Positions 21,601-33,095 of a stretch of 64,000 nucleotides of DNA are shown here, piece after piece; the first letter of the stretch is position 1; each line of letters opens with the position of its first letter. The DNA is taken from NCBI GenBank assembly GCA_030052745.1, contig JANBVO010000023.1, positions 186,001-250,000 of the forward strand. The letters are read 5' to 3'. Source of the DNA: Pleurostoma richardsiae. Its lineage: Eukaryota; Ascomycota; Sordariomycetes; Calosphaeriales; Pleurostomataceae. The translations under genes and the position numbers were made by a program. The notes below the pieces were generated by a model, which worked only from the letters and a program-made list of their open reading frames with translations, was not told where the DNA came from and did not search any database.

Positions 21601-24600
21601 ATGTCTTCACAAACGCCTCGACGATCTCAGCGCAACTCGCAGTCTGCTACTCCAAGCAGCCGCAGCCAGCGAGGCTCGCAGGCTCGGAGCAGCCCCACGC
21701 CCGCCGGCGAGGAAGCCTCACCAAATGGCTCGCAGACGGCTGCCACTCCTCGTGCGTCTCGGACGACGCGCGCCTCGCAGCTGGCGTCGAGCCCAATGTT
21801 CTTCCCACAGTCCTCTCCGGCCGCCGGCGGGAACGGAGCCGCCGCGCCCTCATCGCCGTTGCGCCAGATGAGCAACACGCAGAGCACAGAGGAGCCGGCA
21901 GCTCCAAGCTCACCGCTGCGCCATATGACCGATACTCAGTCGGTCAGCAACGGTGACAGGACACCGCGAGCCAGCCGAGCCATCGGTGGTAAGCAGTGTC
22001 AACCCTTGATCAGAGTACATGTCTAACCGGTCTCTAGAATCCTCTCCGGTTCGCTACGATCCCAGCTCCAGTCCTGGCCACAATCTAGGCCAGCCGTCCG
22101 AGTTCCGAAGTGAGAGCAGCATGTTTGTCGGCTCTACCAGATCGAGCAGCGCACGCTTCCACCATCGCGGAGACATCCACTCAGAAGGTCTCTCTCGCTC
22201 ACTCCGTACCCCTCGCCGAGTTATCCTCGATGAGGCTGGCAGAGTCGTACGCGAAGGTCCTATAGATGGATCTGATGCAGCCTCCTTCTCGAACAATAAT
22301 CCCAACACGTCGGAGGCTGATGTCCTCGGCGGGCAGAGCCAGAGTCTCGTATGGGGTACTACTATTTCGGTCGACGACACCTTTGCAGCCTTCAAAGACT
22401 TCCTGAAAAACTTCACCAAGAAATACCGGTACTGGCTCGACGGTATGACCGAAGCGGAGACTGCTGAGATAGAAGATGCCGAGTCACGAACTTACTGGGA
22501 GACTATGGAGACAATGCTTCTGCTTGGCACGGACAAGCTATACTTGGATATACGCGATCTGAAAGCGTATCCGCGCACTGTTAAGACGTGGCATCAAATT
22601 CAGGCCTACCCGGCGGAAATTATCCCCATCATGGACCAGTCAGTCCACGACCTCATGCTTCAGATCGCGCAGGCAGAGACCATCAAGCAGAGAAACAGTC
22701 AAAGCAGTGCTGGTGCCCAGGCTTCCCAGCAATCCACGCAGAGCTCCGAGCCCGCGTTTCCTAGCTCTGACAGGGGCGACGTCCCAAGCACCCCCCGGCC
22801 GACTCAGGATCAACAGCCGACGCTCGAGGACCAGGTCGCTGACAATACATACGTTGTGCGGCCCTACGGCCTTGACAAGACGATTAACCTCCGTGACCTG
22901 AACCCGTCAGACATGGACAAGTTGATCTGCATCAAGGGTCTTGTTATCCGTACTACTCCTGTCATCCCGGATATGACTCAAGCATTCTTCAAGTGCGCAG
23001 TCTGCAACCACTCAGTCACTGTTCTCTTGGACCGTGGTAAGATTCACGAACCCACCGAGTGCCCTCGGCCACGGTGTCGCACCAAGAACTCCATGCAGAT
23101 TATTCACAACCGCTGCTCGTTCGACGACAAGCAGGTGCTCAAGCTCCAGGAGACTCCTGACGCCGTTCCAGCGGGTCAGACGCCACACTCTGTCTCGGTT
23201 TGCGTGTACAATGATATCGTGGACTTCTGCAAGGCAGGTGACCGTATCGAGTTGACCGGTATCTTCCGGGCCACCCCTGTCCGCGTGAATCCTCGCCAGA
23301 GGACTGTCAAGAGCATTCACAAGACTTTTGTGGATGCCGTTCACGTCCAGAAAGTGGATAGCAAGCGAATGGGGGTTGACGTCTCAACCCTTGACACAGA
23401 GGATGTAGATGACGAGGCAGCTGGCACTAGCGAGCACACCCGTCTGCAAGAAACCCGCAAGATCACTCCCGAGGAGGAGGAGAAGATTAAGGAGACGGCC
23501 AAGCGTGAGGACATATATGACTTGCTCTCCCGTTCTCTAGCACCTTCGGTGTACGAGATGGACGACGTCAAGAAAGGAATCCTTCTCCAACTCTTCGGTG
23601 GTACGAACAAGTCCTTCCACAAGGGTGGAAGCCCAAAGTACCGCGGCGACATTAACGTGCTGCTGTGCGGTGACCCCTCGACCTCCAAGTCGCAGATTCT
23701 ATCCTACGTACACCGCATCGCCCCTCGTGGTATCTATACTAGCGGCAAGGGCTCTTCTGCGGTCGGCTTAACTGCCTACGTCACCCGAGACCCAGAGACG
23801 CGAGAGCTTGTCCTCGAGTCAGGGGCTCTCGTCCTCTCTGACGGTGGCGTTTGCTGCATTGACGAGTTCGACAAGATGTCAGACGCAACGCGGTCCGTAC
23901 TGCACGAAGTGATGGAGCAGCAGACTGTGTCCGTTGCAAAGGCAGGAATCATCACGACCCTCAACGCTAGAACCAGCATTCTGGCATCCGCCAACCCCAT
24001 CGGCAGTCGATACAACCCGGATCTGCCTGTGCCTCAGAACATCGACCTCCCTCCCACTCTCCTGTCACGTTTCGATCTTGTCTACCTGATCCTTGACCGT
24101 GTCGATGAGATGAACGATCGACGACTGGCCAAGCATCTGCTGTCCATGTATCTTGAAGATACGCCTCAGTCTGCGCAGAGTAACAACGACATCCTGGTAA
24201 GCCATTGTTCACTCCTTCAAAACCCAGTACTTAAGCTAACAGCAACAGCCGGTCGAGTTCCTCACCTCGTACATCTCCTACGCTCGCGCCAACATCCACC
24301 CTACCATCACGCAAGAGGCGGCTCGCGAGTTCGTCGATGCGTATGTTGAGATGCGTAAGCTTGGCCAGGACGTCCGCTCCGCTGAGAAACGCATCACCGC
24401 CACGACCCGTCAACTGGAGTCAATGATCCGCCTTGCCGAGGCTCACGCCAAGATGCGTCTCTCGAGCAGCGTCACCCGGGACGACGTCCTGGAGGCGGTG
24501 CGACTAATCAAGTCGGCGCTCAAGACGGCCGCCACCGACTCCCAGGGCCGTATCGACATGTCGCTCCTCACGGAGGGTACAAGCGCCACGGAGCGCAAGC

Positions 24601-24830
24601 GCAAGGCCGACCTCAAGGAGGCCGTGTTGAAGCTGCTCGACGAGCTGACGGCGGGCGGGCAGACCGTCAAGTACGCTGAGGTGGGACGGCGGCTGGGCGA
24701 AGGCGCCAGTGTCCCGGTCGAGCCGGCTGAGTTCGCCGAGTGCATCCGCGCTCTGGAGCTGGAGGGCGCTATCACGATCAATGGTGAGGGCGCGAGGAAG
24801 ACGGTGAGGAGGGTGACCGCTGTCGTGTAA
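21601..24830 (+). CDS. MCM4: DNA replication licensing factor MCM4
   Basis: Subunit of the MCM2-7 helicase. Exons 21601-21988, 22038-24196 and 24249-24830 (introns 49 and 52 bp, both gtaag donors) give 1042 aa. The first ~170 residues are a Ser/Pro/Arg-rich disordered tail with many SP/TP sites, which in MCM4 is the target of DDK/CDK (known for the family). Then come the MCM N-domain, a zinc site CAVCNH...CPRPRC, Walker A GDPSTSKS (about 673), Walker [10 protein letters not shown], the arginine-finger motif LLSRFD and a C-terminal winged helix. Exon 3 restores PVEFLTSYISYAR immediately after the intron. Confidence 0.97.
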
Positions 24831-25133
24831 TGAACCCGGGGGCAGGTAAAGGGGTGTGGGCATGCCTAGGAACTTGATTTGGAACGTGTCTGGGCTTGGC
24901 GTCTCGGTTTGATATTTGGCTGGGTTGTGTTGCCGTTTAGACATCTGTATCAGTTGCTGGGTATCACGGTAGTAATGATGTCGACGGATCCTCGGTATTG
25001 ATAGACGCACATCAACATATGACACTCATGAGCGTGGTCTAACCATTGGAACCTTTCGTGAAAATGAACGAAAACAATACCAGACCTCTCGCTAGCTCTG
25101 CGCCATCTCCTCGCGGAGCCGCTCACACACCTG
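24831..25133. other. Convergent intergenic region MCM4 / cystathionine gamma-synthase
   Basis: 303 bp of presumed 3' UTRs. Nothing specific seen. Confidence 0.5.
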
Positions 25134-27033
25134 TTAGCTAAAGTCCACCTTCTCCCTCCTCCAGCCGACCTCCTCCCCCCTCTCCCTACGAGCTCTCGCC
25201 TCCGCCGCCCTCCCCAGCGCCTCCTCCACCGTGTCCAGCAGCTCCCGCTCCTCCTCCAGCCCGACGCTCAGCCGCACCTGCGCCTCCCGCGCGCCGTACG
25301 CGGCGTGGTAGGCCATCTCCGCCGCGTCGCGGCCGAAGACGGTCGCGTTGAAGGGCATGGCCAGGCTGTGGTGGGCGCCGAGGTGCGGCCCGTGGTAGAA
25401 GGACAGGTTGTCGTAGAAGGCGGCCGCGGTGGGCACGTCCTCGAAGTCCACGGAGAGGAGGCACCCGTGGCCCGGGGCGAAGTCCGGCGTCGCGCGGCGC
25501 GCGAAGGCGGCGTAGTTGCCGGCGGTGTCGGTGTGCGGCGGGTAGAGCACGCCGGTGACGGGGGAGAGCGGGTCGGACGCCGCGGGGCGCAGGCGCGCGG
25601 CGAGGGCGGCGGCGTTGCGGTTCAGGACGGCGGAGCGGGCGAGGTAGTCGGCGCTGTTGGCGAGGAGGACGGCGGCGTCGCCGGCGAAGAGCTCGTTGTG
25701 GTGGGCGCGGGCGTAGAGCGGCTTGAGGGAGGCGTAGTGCGGCGAGGCCGGGTTCAGGGCGGCGCTGCCGGCGAGGAGGTTGGCGTAGCCGCTGAAGGAC
25801 TTGGTCAGGGAGGTGATGATGACGTCGGCCACGGAGGAGACGTCCACGTTGCAGAAGCTGCCGACGGTCTCGTCGACGACGAAGGGGAAGTCGTACTTGT
25901 CCGCCTGTGCGAGATTAGCCAACCGGTCAGTTGTCCTACTGTGTAGTGGACATGGAGGGAGGTGGGAGAGAGGAGCTGTCGACTCACCAGCTGTCGTACG
26001 CGCCTCAGGTCCGCGCTGACAAGAATCGGGTTGCTGGGGAACTCGACAAAGGCGTAGCTGATCTTCCGACCCTCCTTCCGCCTCGAGATACTCCTCGAAC
26101 TCGTCTATGCCGCCTCCAGCACTATCACACCGTGCAAAGTGCTTCATCCCCCCTGGAGCATCTTCTGCCAAATGGAAGGTGCTGTGAAACACGGCACCGA
26201 GGATCACAACGGTACCTGGTCGGCGCTGCAGGAGTAGCTCGTTTGTGAAGTAGATGGAGGCCATGCCGGATGGGTAGAGATACACGTCGTCCGGGGTGGT
26301 CTGGACCGTAGCCGGGTCGATGACCGCACGGTGAAGCAACCCAGTAATGCGCTCCCTCAATTGGACGTGGGCGTCGCTCTCTGGCAGATACGTGGGAGGT
26401 GGGACGGCGGTCAGGTCACCTGAGAAGGGGACCACCTGGATTTCGTCCTTGTAGGCTAGCAACGCCTCGCCGAGTCGCGTTGAGATGCCGATCCCTGGAT
26501 TCTGCCAGAAGCCGATGACGCCGGGCGTCTTGGTCATGAAGAAGGCGACGACATATAGCCTGACGCCGTGGATGTCGACCACGTGGAAGGTCAAGTCGCT
26601 CTCTGTCAGCTTCTTCTCCTTGCGATGCGCGGACAGCGCGTGCGCCTTGGCCGACTTGAAGGCGTCAGGGGAGGTGAACAGCAGGGCGGAGCTGCCTTTG
26701 GGCAGACCGAGCCTTTCGACGACAGCCACAGAAAGCTAGTCGGTTTCTTCTCGTCAGCTCCAGTCTCCCTCGCTTCTCCACCAGTTCATCTGCTTTTCGG
26801 AGGCTCAGGGCCGGCGGAGAGTATGGGACGGTCTGTATGCGGTCACTCACCTGCTTAGCATGGGCGTGTGGACCGAACCGCGGGTATATCGACTTGAGAT
26901 GCGCCAACAGGCTGGTCTCGCCGTCGCGGAATCGTATACACGTGTCCCAGTACTTAGCATGGACAGTGATAGTGTGGTCGCCCTCAGGGGGCATGGAGTG
27001 ACCAAAGACGGTCGTGATGGTCTTGACCGGCAT
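25134..27033 (-). CDS. STR2: Cystathionine gamma-synthase (PLP enzyme), with an apparent +1 frameshift
   Basis: Transsulfuration enzyme joining cysteine and an O-acyl-homoserine to cystathionine. Exons 27033-26851, 26735-25988 and 25904-25134 (introns 115 and 83 bp). Both introns sit in phase 0, yet exon 2 is 748 bp (3n+1). Before about 26085 the frame reads through FEEYLEAEGG. From about 26066 on, the conserved KISYAFVEFPSNPILVSADL lies one base further along. So the gene carries one surplus base (or an equivalent indel) in a G-rich stretch near 26066-26085. Everything else is intact: the N-terminal PPEGDHTITVH block, YPSGMASIYF, the VVDETVGSF strand and the PLP-lysine motif SLTKSFSG. Without the indel it would be about 566 aa. 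Exon 3 is exceptionally GC-rich. Sequencing error or a recent null allele are both possible. Confidence 0.85.
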
Positions 27034-28111
27034 TGCGGTAATTTTCTCTGAAAGATATCAGACCTTGAGACTCCACTGGATCTTTCGAGTTAATTCCTTC
27101 TGTCAACAATAAACGGAAACGGCTTGAGTGAGAGAGATGACTGTGCAGTAAGACGTTATGGAGAAGCCATAGGTTCTGGGGACACGCATCGCAACCCCCT
27201 TTAGCACAGTGACACTAGGCTTATATAGGAGACCCTGCATATGGTCCAGCTATCCCACCGCGAGCAGTAACCATACTGCAATTGTAACCAAGTTCGTCGG
27301 CAGAACTGTAAGCACGAAGAAGCCGCAGCTATTTTAGCGGTCGTGCTAACGGCATCCCTGCATGGCGAGTTCGATAGCCGCCCTAGGAGAACAAGTCGGC
27401 GTAAGCGTAGCTGGACCGAGACTGTAGCCAAGGAGGTGGAGCGATACAAGAAAGCGGATCCATCAGGGTGTGCGCGTCCCAAGACGCCAACATCTGAAGT
27501 CTACAGTCACGATCGAACCTTGTCCGGCAGAGTCACGGCTTCCCATGCTCCAGAGCCTTATCTCCTCTTTAAGCATCTCCCAGGGGCGCCCATGAGTGTC
27601 TGCCATACAGCTGAGACCCCGAGAAGTAGCTGATGGACAAATTCTGATGTAAGAAAAGGGATAAAAAGCCCCTTTAAAGTTATGTTGAAGGATACGAACC
27701 TCTGCAGGTATCACGGAGTGGCGGGCACTGGTCCGCGACATGCGTGGGCAACATGTAGGTGGTCCACCGACAATTGTTTCGTATTCTCCGTAACCGTAGC
27801 CATTCGGACAAGACTATATGCAACTTGAAAAGAAAATCACGCCAATGGCCAAGGCGAGGAACCACAATGAGATTCACATAGCTCAAATTTGGGTATATGA
27901 TCCAAACAAAGAGTAAGCAAGCATGCTTATTCAAGTCAGTGCCTAGTAGGTCTTCTCCAACAAGTAACTAGCATCTAACAGACCAGTAAGCTGCAAGATA
28001 AGACGTTATACACACCTAACGTATCCAGAACCAATACATATCTCGAGCTCGGGAGCCTCAGCTTACTGTGCCAGAACCCTTTCCCGTTGCTCAAGGGGCT
28101 TTGATTATAAA
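27034..28111. other. Intergenic region upstream of cystathionine gamma-synthase
   Basis: 1078 bp between the STR2-like start and the VTC4 stop, both on the minus strand. It holds the STR2-like promoter. Small ORFs (up to about 96 codons, for example 27343-27633 +) have no recognisable features. No tRNA B-box was found. Confidence 0.5.
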
Positions 28112-30622
28112 TCACCACCAATCCCGCTCCCGGCCCTCGAAGCCGACATTGAGAGCGACGGCCACGAACAGGGCTGCGCAGAGGAAGCTAGGCCCCCACT
28201 TGTCGTAGTATTTGACCACCTTCCGCCTGCGAATGGCCTTGCTCCGGTAAAGGTAGGTGCCGACTGAGTAGCAGAGACTGAAGATGGCGAGGAGGGTGAA
28301 GGCTCCAGCGACAATAAACGACTCCCTGGTGGGCTTCGGCCCAAAATTCAGGAGCGTCACGGCGATTGTGCCTATGTAGATCGACCACTCAAGCTGGATA
28401 TGTGTTAGCCAAGAGCAGTCAGCAGGAAGAATATGACAGAACTTGGACTTACCCATCCTAGGAAGGTCCTTTCAGCGGCAAAGTAGACCTTTGGCTCTAC
28501 ACGCACAGGAACGTAGATCTTCTTGCCTTTCGGAGCTCTGAACCTTTTCGTCTGTAGGTTCTGTGTCCCAAATAGGGCTATTGTCCGCTCGTGCGGGGGA
28601 ATGTACGATGCACGAGGATGGGCCGCCACGAACTTCCCTAGGACATGAGCGAAACCACGGCCCGCGGACTTGGCCTTAGTAGCGAGAAGGACCCGGTAGT
28701 AGGTAGCACCTCCAACTCTTCGAGCCTCTTCCAGCCTTTCCTGATCATTCTCCGATTCCTCATCTTCACTTTCGTAAACCGGGTATGCATCGTTCCCAGC
28801 GTTGTCACTTGTCTGATCCTCCATATCGACTCTGCCGTTGGTCCGGTTGATACGGATTCGGAGGGCCGCAGCAGCTCCTTGAGCACTGCTTTCACCCGGC
28901 GCAGGGCCACTGTTGCTAGACTGAGTTCTAACATCTTCGTCAATGTCAGAATCATCGTCATCTTCGTCTTCAGACGTGCCTGTCGTCGTCGAATGGCCTG
29001 GGCGCTGGATACCGAAGTTGTGGGATACAGGCTTTCGGATGTCCACATCCATCTGCGGCATCCAGTAGGGCAGAAGCTTGATCCGGTCCGGAAATAAGGA
29101 TGCAGTGCCATGGATGAACTTAGAGAACTTTGGCACTGCCTCCACCAGATGACTAGAGATGAGCTGTCGGACCCATTCAGGCGGCTCTTGGCCTAGCTGT
29201 GTCTGGAGCTTGACTTCAAGGACAGCATACGGGAATCGAACAATATCCTCCGGGGGTAACTGAGAGAAGGGCCAATCGATGCCAATATCCATCCGCCGCC
29301 AGTTGTTCCCAGATCTCTTCCTCCCATCCAAGTTATCCTCCCGGACCATGGTCAGCTCCGTGTCCAAAGAGATGCGGACCCGGGCATCACCCGGCAGCTG
29401 GAAGGCTGTCCGGTTATAGAAAGACCGGCAAACAGGTTTATAGCCCTTCTTCAGGACGGAGTACTGTATCTCGGCTGCCAGCCTCTCGTCCTCGTCAATC
29501 TGTGCTTTTGACTTTTTGCCTTCTTTGCGCGCTTTCTCGAAGATGGCCTGGGGGAGCAGGTCACCCCTCATGTAAGCGTTCACATTCTTCTCCTTCAGAG
29601 CAAAGCGTGCTTTGACGGACTTCTCGCCGGTCCAGTCCTCTCTGTGGGTCTTTCTCTCGACGAAGATGGTCTCAGTAGACATGCCGCCGTACCACCGCAA
29701 ACGGATGGCTTCGGCACCTTCCGTCTTTTTCAGCCGACCCTCGTACAGGTCCCATGTATCCGGATTGTCATAGTAGATGGAAGTGATTGCAGAGTCCTGC
29801 TGATCGAATTCCTTGTTGGCATTGAAGACCAAAACCGGCAGGTGTTTCAAGATGATAAGCTTCAGCTCGGTGATGTTGTCGGGGTGCACCCAATACTTGG
29901 TGGTGTGGCGAACGAAGCTACCCTGGCTCCCGCCTGCAGCACTATCCCCCTTGACTGGATTGCCCCTGGTGCGGACCAAGTCGTACAGCTTTGAGAGCTT
30001 CACTACAGAAGCATCATAGTTCTCCTTGTAGAAAGGCTTCGCTTTCAGACGGGTCTCGAAGACGGGCCGCAGGTGCCAACCAGTCAATTTCTGCTAAGAG
30101 TTAGCATTTGTCCGAATACGGGTCACTAGGATGACCTACATCATGCTTCTTGATGATCTTGTAGAATCCTGTGTAATTGACCTGGACGAACTTGGCCAGG
30201 TCATGCACATCGGCAATGATGTCGCTCAGGTCTTCCTCCAAGAGCATGAACTCCTCCTCGCTCGGCCCATCCTGGCCGAGGCCTCGCTCGTTCAAGCGGC
30301 TGACCACATCCTGCACCTCTCGTTCGCTGACTTGGATTCTCCTCTGGATCTCAATGGCCTTGACCTGCTGTTTGGTGTGGACCTTCTCCAGCTCAGCTTC
30401 GAGCTTGCTGACGAACCGACCCTCGTCTTCTTCAGTCCATTCCTTTCTGGACTTCGCGGCCTTGCCCTTTCCCTTCTTCTTCCCCGACTCTTCGTCTCCT
30501 CCGGGAGCAGGAATCACGGGACCATTCGCATTCTTCAGGTCCGCTTTCAGGCCATCGTAGTCAATGTAGTACCACTGGTATTCGCGGATGATGCTGGACC
30601 GGAGCTGCTCGCCGAACTTCAT
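28112..30622 (-). CDS. VTC4: Vacuolar transporter chaperone 4, polyphosphate polymerase
   Basis: Catalytic subunit of the VTC complex, which makes polyphosphate from ATP and moves it into the vacuole. Exons 30622-30140, 30090-28453 and 28393-28112 (introns 49 and 59 bp, phase 0) give 800 aa. The N-terminal SPX domain starts [20 protein letters not shown], the Vtc4 rather than Vtc2/3 form, and senses inositol pyrophosphates. The tunnel (TTM) domain keeps the basic catalytic set: R291 and R293 in RLRWYGG, K308 in VERKTHRE, and K321 in GEKSVKARF. An acidic Ser-rich linker follows. The last exon encodes three predicted transmembrane helices (DUF202-type) ending DWW. The start is the ATG at the SPX consensus. 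The frame stays open upstream without conservation. Confidence 0.96.
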
Positions 30623-31510
30623 GACGACAGTTCCGGGGCTTGCACGCCACGCGGAGTCGGAGGACTCGAGATCTCGGGCGAATTGCCAGGTGCGTTTCCG
30701 TGTCTTCAGGTCTTCAATGATCAGCATGAGGAAACAACAAGCCCATTGTATGGCAGAAGCTGGGTGCGGTACAGGAAAAGCAGCGTTATAGAGAGAACGG
30801 ATTGGATGATGACACCATGATGCAAAGCAAAGATAGAAGGGGGAGAAGAAACTAGGGGTGGAACAGCGAGAAGAACGCAGCGCTCGAGGGCTTGTGACCT
30901 GCCTGACCACTTACAAGAAGGGTATGGAGCTAGGAAGGAGGAAGCTAAGGTATCAGCAATGGAGAGAAAGTAGGGCTCTTTGTTTCGATACAACAGGAAT
31001 AACAGAGAAACAAATGCCGTGGAGCCCTGAGAGGTGAAAAGACAGGTTTCGCTCGGTAACGTGAAGGGAATCGCTGGTGATGATGGCTTCCAGTTCGAGA
31101 GATCACTGATCGGCCCCGCTTAAGCCACCCACGTTTTCAATCTCGGACTGCAATTGGCCAATTCGGCCTTACCGAGCTACATCCTCTGCCCTTGTCCTCC
31201 AGCCTGTCGTTAGCGGGGCAGCTGAAGCTGGCACGGCGACCTTAGCAGTCTTAGGTACCTTAGGGTATCGACCTTAGGTAGGTACCTAGGCAAGCAAATT
31301 TTCCCAAGAGCTGCCCCTCCATCGAAGCACATGTCAAGCATCACGGCCTTGAGAAAGTTGGTGTCATTCACGGACTCTTCCTGTTAAGGTACGAGTACCT
31401 TAGCCGGATAGTAGGGAAGCAGACTGCCACACAGTCAGACAAGCACCTTCCAGAGCCTATATCGTGTTACCCTCCGCCATACGAACCGACCCCTCCCGCC
31501 CTCATACAAG
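30623..31510. other. Divergent promoter region VTC4 / RMT2
   Basis: 888 bp. The RMT2-proximal part (31245-31405) is dense in GGTACC/CCTTAG words, including a perfect inverted repeat at 31385-31402. No gene recognised. Confidence 0.5.
31385..31402. repeat. Inverted repeat TAAGGTAC-ga-GTACCTTA upstream of RMT2
   Basis: Perfect 8-bp arms with a 2-bp spacer, 109 bp before the RMT2 ATG. Related words ttaggtacctta (31251-31262) and the palindrome taggtaccta (31279-31288) lie about 100 bp further upstream. It could be a dimeric transcription-factor site. No factor is assigned. Confidence 0.6.
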
Positions 31511-32863
31511 ATGGCCCCCTACAACGACGACATCCACTCGCGCATCTCCCCCTCCTGCCCCGCCGACACCTCCCACATCCTGCACCTCGCCTGGGCCCAC
31601 GACGCTGCCGCGCTGCACACCGTCCTCGACGCCCCCGGCAAGGCGAGCTGCCAAGACCCATCCACTCGCGAGACCCCGCTGCATGCCGCCGTCCGCGCCT
31701 GCGGTCCTGCTCCGTCCTCCTCCTCCGCCGAGGTCGAGGCCGAAATTGACGACACGTCTGCCGCGCAGGCCACCGTCCGCGAGCTGTTTCTCTCGGGCGC
31801 GATATGGAACGACGTCGACGACCACGACGAGACGCCCGGGTGCGTGGCGCTGCGGCTGGGCCGCAGGGCGCTGTACGAGCTGTGCGTGGAGGCGGGCGTG
31901 CGCGCGGAGCTGCTGTTCGGGCTGCTGGAAGGGTACCAGGAGCTGTCGTCGGGATCAGAAGAGGATGACGAGGGGCTGGAGGACGACGAGGCCGACGAGG
32001 CGGAAGCCAACGGACACGAAGGGGAGAACGGACAGCAGCAAGAAGCGGCAGATGCGGAGCAGCCGAGCGTGGCTGAGGCCGACAAGGAGCAGGTCACCAG
32101 CGAGGCCTACCTGCGCTCGAGACTGACGTACTCCGACGGCAAGCTGGTAGACGACGCAGGCAACGGCGTCATGATGGCCTGGGAGACGGACATCATGAGG
32201 CGGAGCGTCGACGCCCTGCTCCCAAGCCGTCCGGCAGGAAAGCGCATCCTAAACATCGGCTTCGGGATGGGCATCGTGGACTCCATGTTCGCGGAGACCA
32301 AGCCCGCGCGGCACCACATCATCGAGGCGCACGAGGGCGTGCTCGCACGCCTAGCGGAGCCGGGGTCCGCGTTCGGCGCGGAGTGGGAGGCGAGCGGGTC
32401 GGAGGAGGGCGCGTACAAGGTGCACCGCGGGCGGTGGCAGGACGTAGTACCGGCGCTATTAGAGCGCGGGGAGCAGTATGACGCGGTGTACTTCGACACC
32501 TTCGGCGAGGACTACGGCCAGCTGCGCATGTTCTTCACCGAGCACATACCGGGTCTGCTGGACGAGCGCGGCATCTTCAGCTTCTTCAACGGGCTCGGCG
32601 CCGACAGGCGGATCTGCTACGACGTCTACACGCGGGTGGCGGAGGCGCACCTCGCCGACGCGGGGCTGGACGTCGAGTGGCAGGAGATAGACGTGGATTT
32701 GAAGGGGCTGGAAGAGGCCGGCAAGGGAGAGTGGGAGGGCGTCAGGAGACGATACTGGACGCTCGACAGTGAGTTATACAGTTCTTTATTCTTGGCGGAG
32801 CCCAAGGCTAACCCGACTGATCTTCCAGAATACAGACTCCCGGTGTGTACGTTCTTGGGCTAG
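31511..32863 (+). CDS. RMT2: Protein arginine N-methyltransferase 2 (Rmt2, type IV)
   Basis: Methylates the delta nitrogen of arginine, known in yeast for ribosomal protein Rpl12. Ankyrin-like N-terminus (ILHLAWAHDAAALHTVLDA, TPLHAAVRA), an acidic low-complexity linker, then the methyltransferase core with SAM-binding ILNIGFGMGIVDSMF, HHIIEAH and the catalytic-region motif YFDTFGEDY. A 60-bp GT-AG intron (32769-32828: gtgagt, ctaac, ccag) near the end is a multiple of three with no stop, so the frame is open with or without splicing. Spliced, the protein is 430 aa and ends YWTLDKYRLPVCTFLG, as in the family. Unspliced it would carry 20 extra residues. Confidence 0.95.
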   Translation: MAPYNDDIHSRISPSCPADTSHILHLAWAHDAAALHTVLDAPGKASCQDPSTRETPLHAAVRACGPAPSSSSAEVEAEIDDTSAAQATVRELFLSGAIWNDVDDHDETPGCVALRLGRRALYELCVEAGVRAELLFGLLEGYQELSSGSEEDDEGLEDDEADEAEANGHEGENGQQQEAADAEQPSVAEADKEQVTSEAYLRSRLTYSDGKLVDDAGNGVMMAWETDIMRRSVDALLPSRPAGKRILNIGFGMGIVDSMFAETKPARHHIIEAHEGVLARLAEPGSAFGAEWEASGSEEGAYKVHRGRWQDVVPALLERGEQYDAVYFDTFGEDYGQLRMFFTEHIPGLLDERGIFSFFNGLGADRRICYDVYTRVAEAHLADAGLDVEWQEIDVDLKGLEEAGKGEWEGVRRRYWTLDSELYSSLFLAEPKANPTDLPEYRLPVCTFLG

Positions 32864-33095
32864 CACCTCGGCGGCCTTGCCCTTGAGAGGATTGCCCCCC
32901 GTCTCTGCCTCAAACGTAGGCGTGGGTAATCAGGTCCTACCCACTCGTCACCAGCTTCTATTCTCTTTCTGCCTCGCTTGCCCAAATGTCCCCTGATCAT
33001 CAGATACACAAGAGAAACAAAAGAAAAGTGTTCATTCAGTTCCCGCAAATATCAAGAAGAGCCTGGAAACTTTTGGCTAGGCCACCTTGCGCCCT

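Noticed and set aside
25305-25946. 213-codon ORF antisense to the cystathionine gamma-synthase gene
   Set aside because: Gly/Val/Arg/Glu-only composition produced by the GC-rich antisense of exon 3. The sense strand has conserved enzyme motifs.
30623-30910. Open frame extending VTC4 by 96 residues upstream
   Set aside because: The SPX domain family begins at the internal MKFGEQL. Upstream residues look like untranslated leader.
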